This document shows, in pieces, positions 6,088 through 7,067 of a DNA stretch of 7,067 bases. Location: NCBI GenBank assembly GCA_002418205.1, contig DIDP01000008.1, positions 1 to 7,067 of the forward strand, read 5' to 3'. The notes below the pieces were generated by a model. That model saw only the letters and a list, made by a program, of their open reading frames with translations. It did no database searches and was not told the DNA's origin. The position numbers and the translations under genes are program-made. Origin of the DNA: Anaerolineales bacterium UBA5797. GTDB lineage: Bacteria > Chloroflexota > Anaerolineae > Anaerolineales > Villigracilaceae. Numbering within the stretch: position 1 is the first letter of the stretch; every line of letters begins with the position of its first letter.

Positions 6088-7002
6088 ATGAAGATCATCA
6101 AAAGAGTTTTATTGGGTTTGCTGGTTTTGCTCGTTGTCTTTGTGTTGTTCCTGGCGGGTTCCATTGCTGTGGATGCGCTGGCTGGCGGTGACCGCCTCGC
6201 CGCGGTGACCAACACGACCATCCCCGGTGTGGACGGCGGACCGGATGTGCGTGCCTATGTGGCGGAGCCAACAGGCGAGGGACCGTTCCCATCGGTGATC
6301 ATGATCCATGAGTTTTTCGGGTTGAACGAATCGATCGTCGGCAAGGCGGACCTGCTCGCGGAGCAAGGTTACCTCGTCGTTGCCCCGGATACGTTCCGAG
6401 GCTCGACCACCTCGTGGATTCCCCGTGCGATCTATCAGGTCATCACCACCGATCAGGCGGACGTCAACGCGGACCTGGATTCGGTCTACGCGTGGCTGGA
6501 GTCGCAGCCGGATGTTGCTCAGGATCGGGTGGGCGTGGCAGGCTTCTGCTACGGTGGACGCGCCTCCCTGCTATACAGCCTGCACAACGATCGGCTCGCA
6601 GCGACGGTCGTCTTCTATGGTTCGTCCGAGACTGATCCTGCCATCCTGAAAAACCTGCCGGGTCCCGTGCTGGGAATCTTCGGCGGTGCGGACCAGTCCA
6701 TCCCGTTGAGCGAGGTGGATGCCTTTGAAAAGGGACTCGAAACCGCTGGCGTCCCGCACCGCATCACGGTGTATGACGGCCAGCCGCATGCCTTCGTGCA
6801 GGATGCCGAGGGGATCAAGTCCGGGGGCGCGCAGGGCGAGGCGTGGAACGAAATGCTGGCGTTCCTCGATGAGAATCTCAAGAATCGATCCTCTTCGAAT
6901 GGCGCGGGTGTTTTGCTCGAGTATGAGGCACCCTTCGCATGGAAGTATTACACCATGCTGGTGTACGAACATGCCTTCGGTACTGCGAGTCACAGGCATT
7001 GA
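6088..7002 (+). CDS. Membrane-anchored or exported dienelactone-hydrolase-family protein
   Basis: A 304-residue alpha/beta hydrolase of the dienelactone hydrolase family, which opens lactone or ester bonds. The ATG at 6088 is chosen: GGAGG (6078-6082) is 5 nt upstream, whereas the in-frame GTG at 6076 overlaps that site. Residues 7-27 form one hydrophobic helix after a basic start, a signal anchor or a signal peptide with possible cleavage after ALA (30-32). The catalytic domain (about 40-265) has nucleophile C154 in GFCYGG, D202 in GGADQS, H234 in QPHAF, and the conserved E75 in IHEFFG. The Cys-Asp spacing equals that of the classical enzyme (48). Most family members are cytoplasmic, so export is notable. 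A tail (about 268-304) rich in aromatic residues and histidine extends beyond the usual end of the fold. The substrate cannot be told from sequence. No pathway genes adjoin it. Confidence 0.9.
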   Translation: MKIIKRVLLGLLVLLVVFVLFLAGSIAVDALAGGDRLAAVTNTTIPGVDGGPDVRAYVAEPTGEGPFPSVIMIHEFFGLNESIVGKADLLAEQGYLVVAPDTFRGSTTSWIPRAIYQVITTDQADVNADLDSVYAWLESQPDVAQDRVGVAGFCYGGRASLLYSLHNDRLAATVVFYGSSETDPAILKNLPGPVLGIFGGADQSIPLSEVDAFEKGLETAGVPHRITVYDGQPHAFVQDAEGIKSGGAQGEAWNEMLAFLDENLKNRSSSNGAGVLLEYEAPFAWKYYTMLVYEHAFGTASHRH

Positions 7003-7015
7003 TTTATTCAACAAG

Positions 7016-7052
7016 AAAGACCTCCTCGATATTTCCAGCGGGGAGGTCTTTT
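7016..7052 (+). terminator. Intrinsic terminator after the hydrolase gene
   Basis: AAAGACCTCC (7016-7025) pairs with GGAGGTCTTT (7042-7051), extended inward by T7026-G7041 and C7027-G7040, with a 12-nt loop. The stem ends in TTTT, and a T-rich stretch continues to 7059. It starts 14 nt after the stop codon. The A-run on the left arm could allow some activity from the other strand. Confidence 0.85.
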
Positions 7053-7067
7053 ATTCTTTACCAATTT

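Overview
The window reads as an ordinary bacterial chromosome segment, moderately GC-rich, with all five genes on the + strand. The best guess for the source is a Chloroflexota bacterium of the Anaerolineae type. That is an inference: the first gene encodes a large exported protein built from NBR1-type Ig domains joined by Thr/Pro linkers, an architecture common in that class. No marker gene confirms it. There is no tRNA, rRNA, CRISPR array or insertion sequence.

Layout. Positions 1-111 hold a leader with two candidate promoters. Positions 112-2889 encode a 925-residue secreted protein made of a tandemly duplicated module (NBR1-type Ig plus an unnamed domain), a CARDB-like domain and a C-terminal globular domain. 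A clear intrinsic terminator follows. Next come an OmpR/PhoB-type response regulator (3006-3737) and, 8 nt downstream, a compact membrane histidine kinase with almost no extracytoplasmic sensor (3746-4714). A 101-nt gap rich in inverted GTAAC-type repeats precedes an ECF-type sigma factor (4816-5445), which ends in an intrinsic terminator with an unusual interlocked structure. A small two-helix membrane protein of unknown function (5551-5961) has its own -10 box. The last gene (6088-7002) encodes a membrane-anchored or exported dienelactone-hydrolase-like protein and ends in an intrinsic terminator.

How the genes may work together. The middle of the window is a regulatory block: a two-component pair followed by an alternative sigma factor, flanked by envelope or exported proteins. 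The kinase and regulator almost certainly form one phosphorelay. Whether they control the sigma factor or the secreted protein is open, but the secreted-protein leader contains an ECF-like promoter pattern (GGAAC, 16 nt, CGTT), and the sigma gene is preceded by a repeat cluster that looks like an operator. No recognisable zinc-finger anti-sigma factor is adjacent. The most interesting items are the unnamed duplicated domain in the secreted protein, the repeat cluster before the sigma gene, the hairpin that would hide the ribosome binding site of the response regulator, and the terminator whose two possible helices overlap. I see no clear sign of a wholly new multi-gene system.
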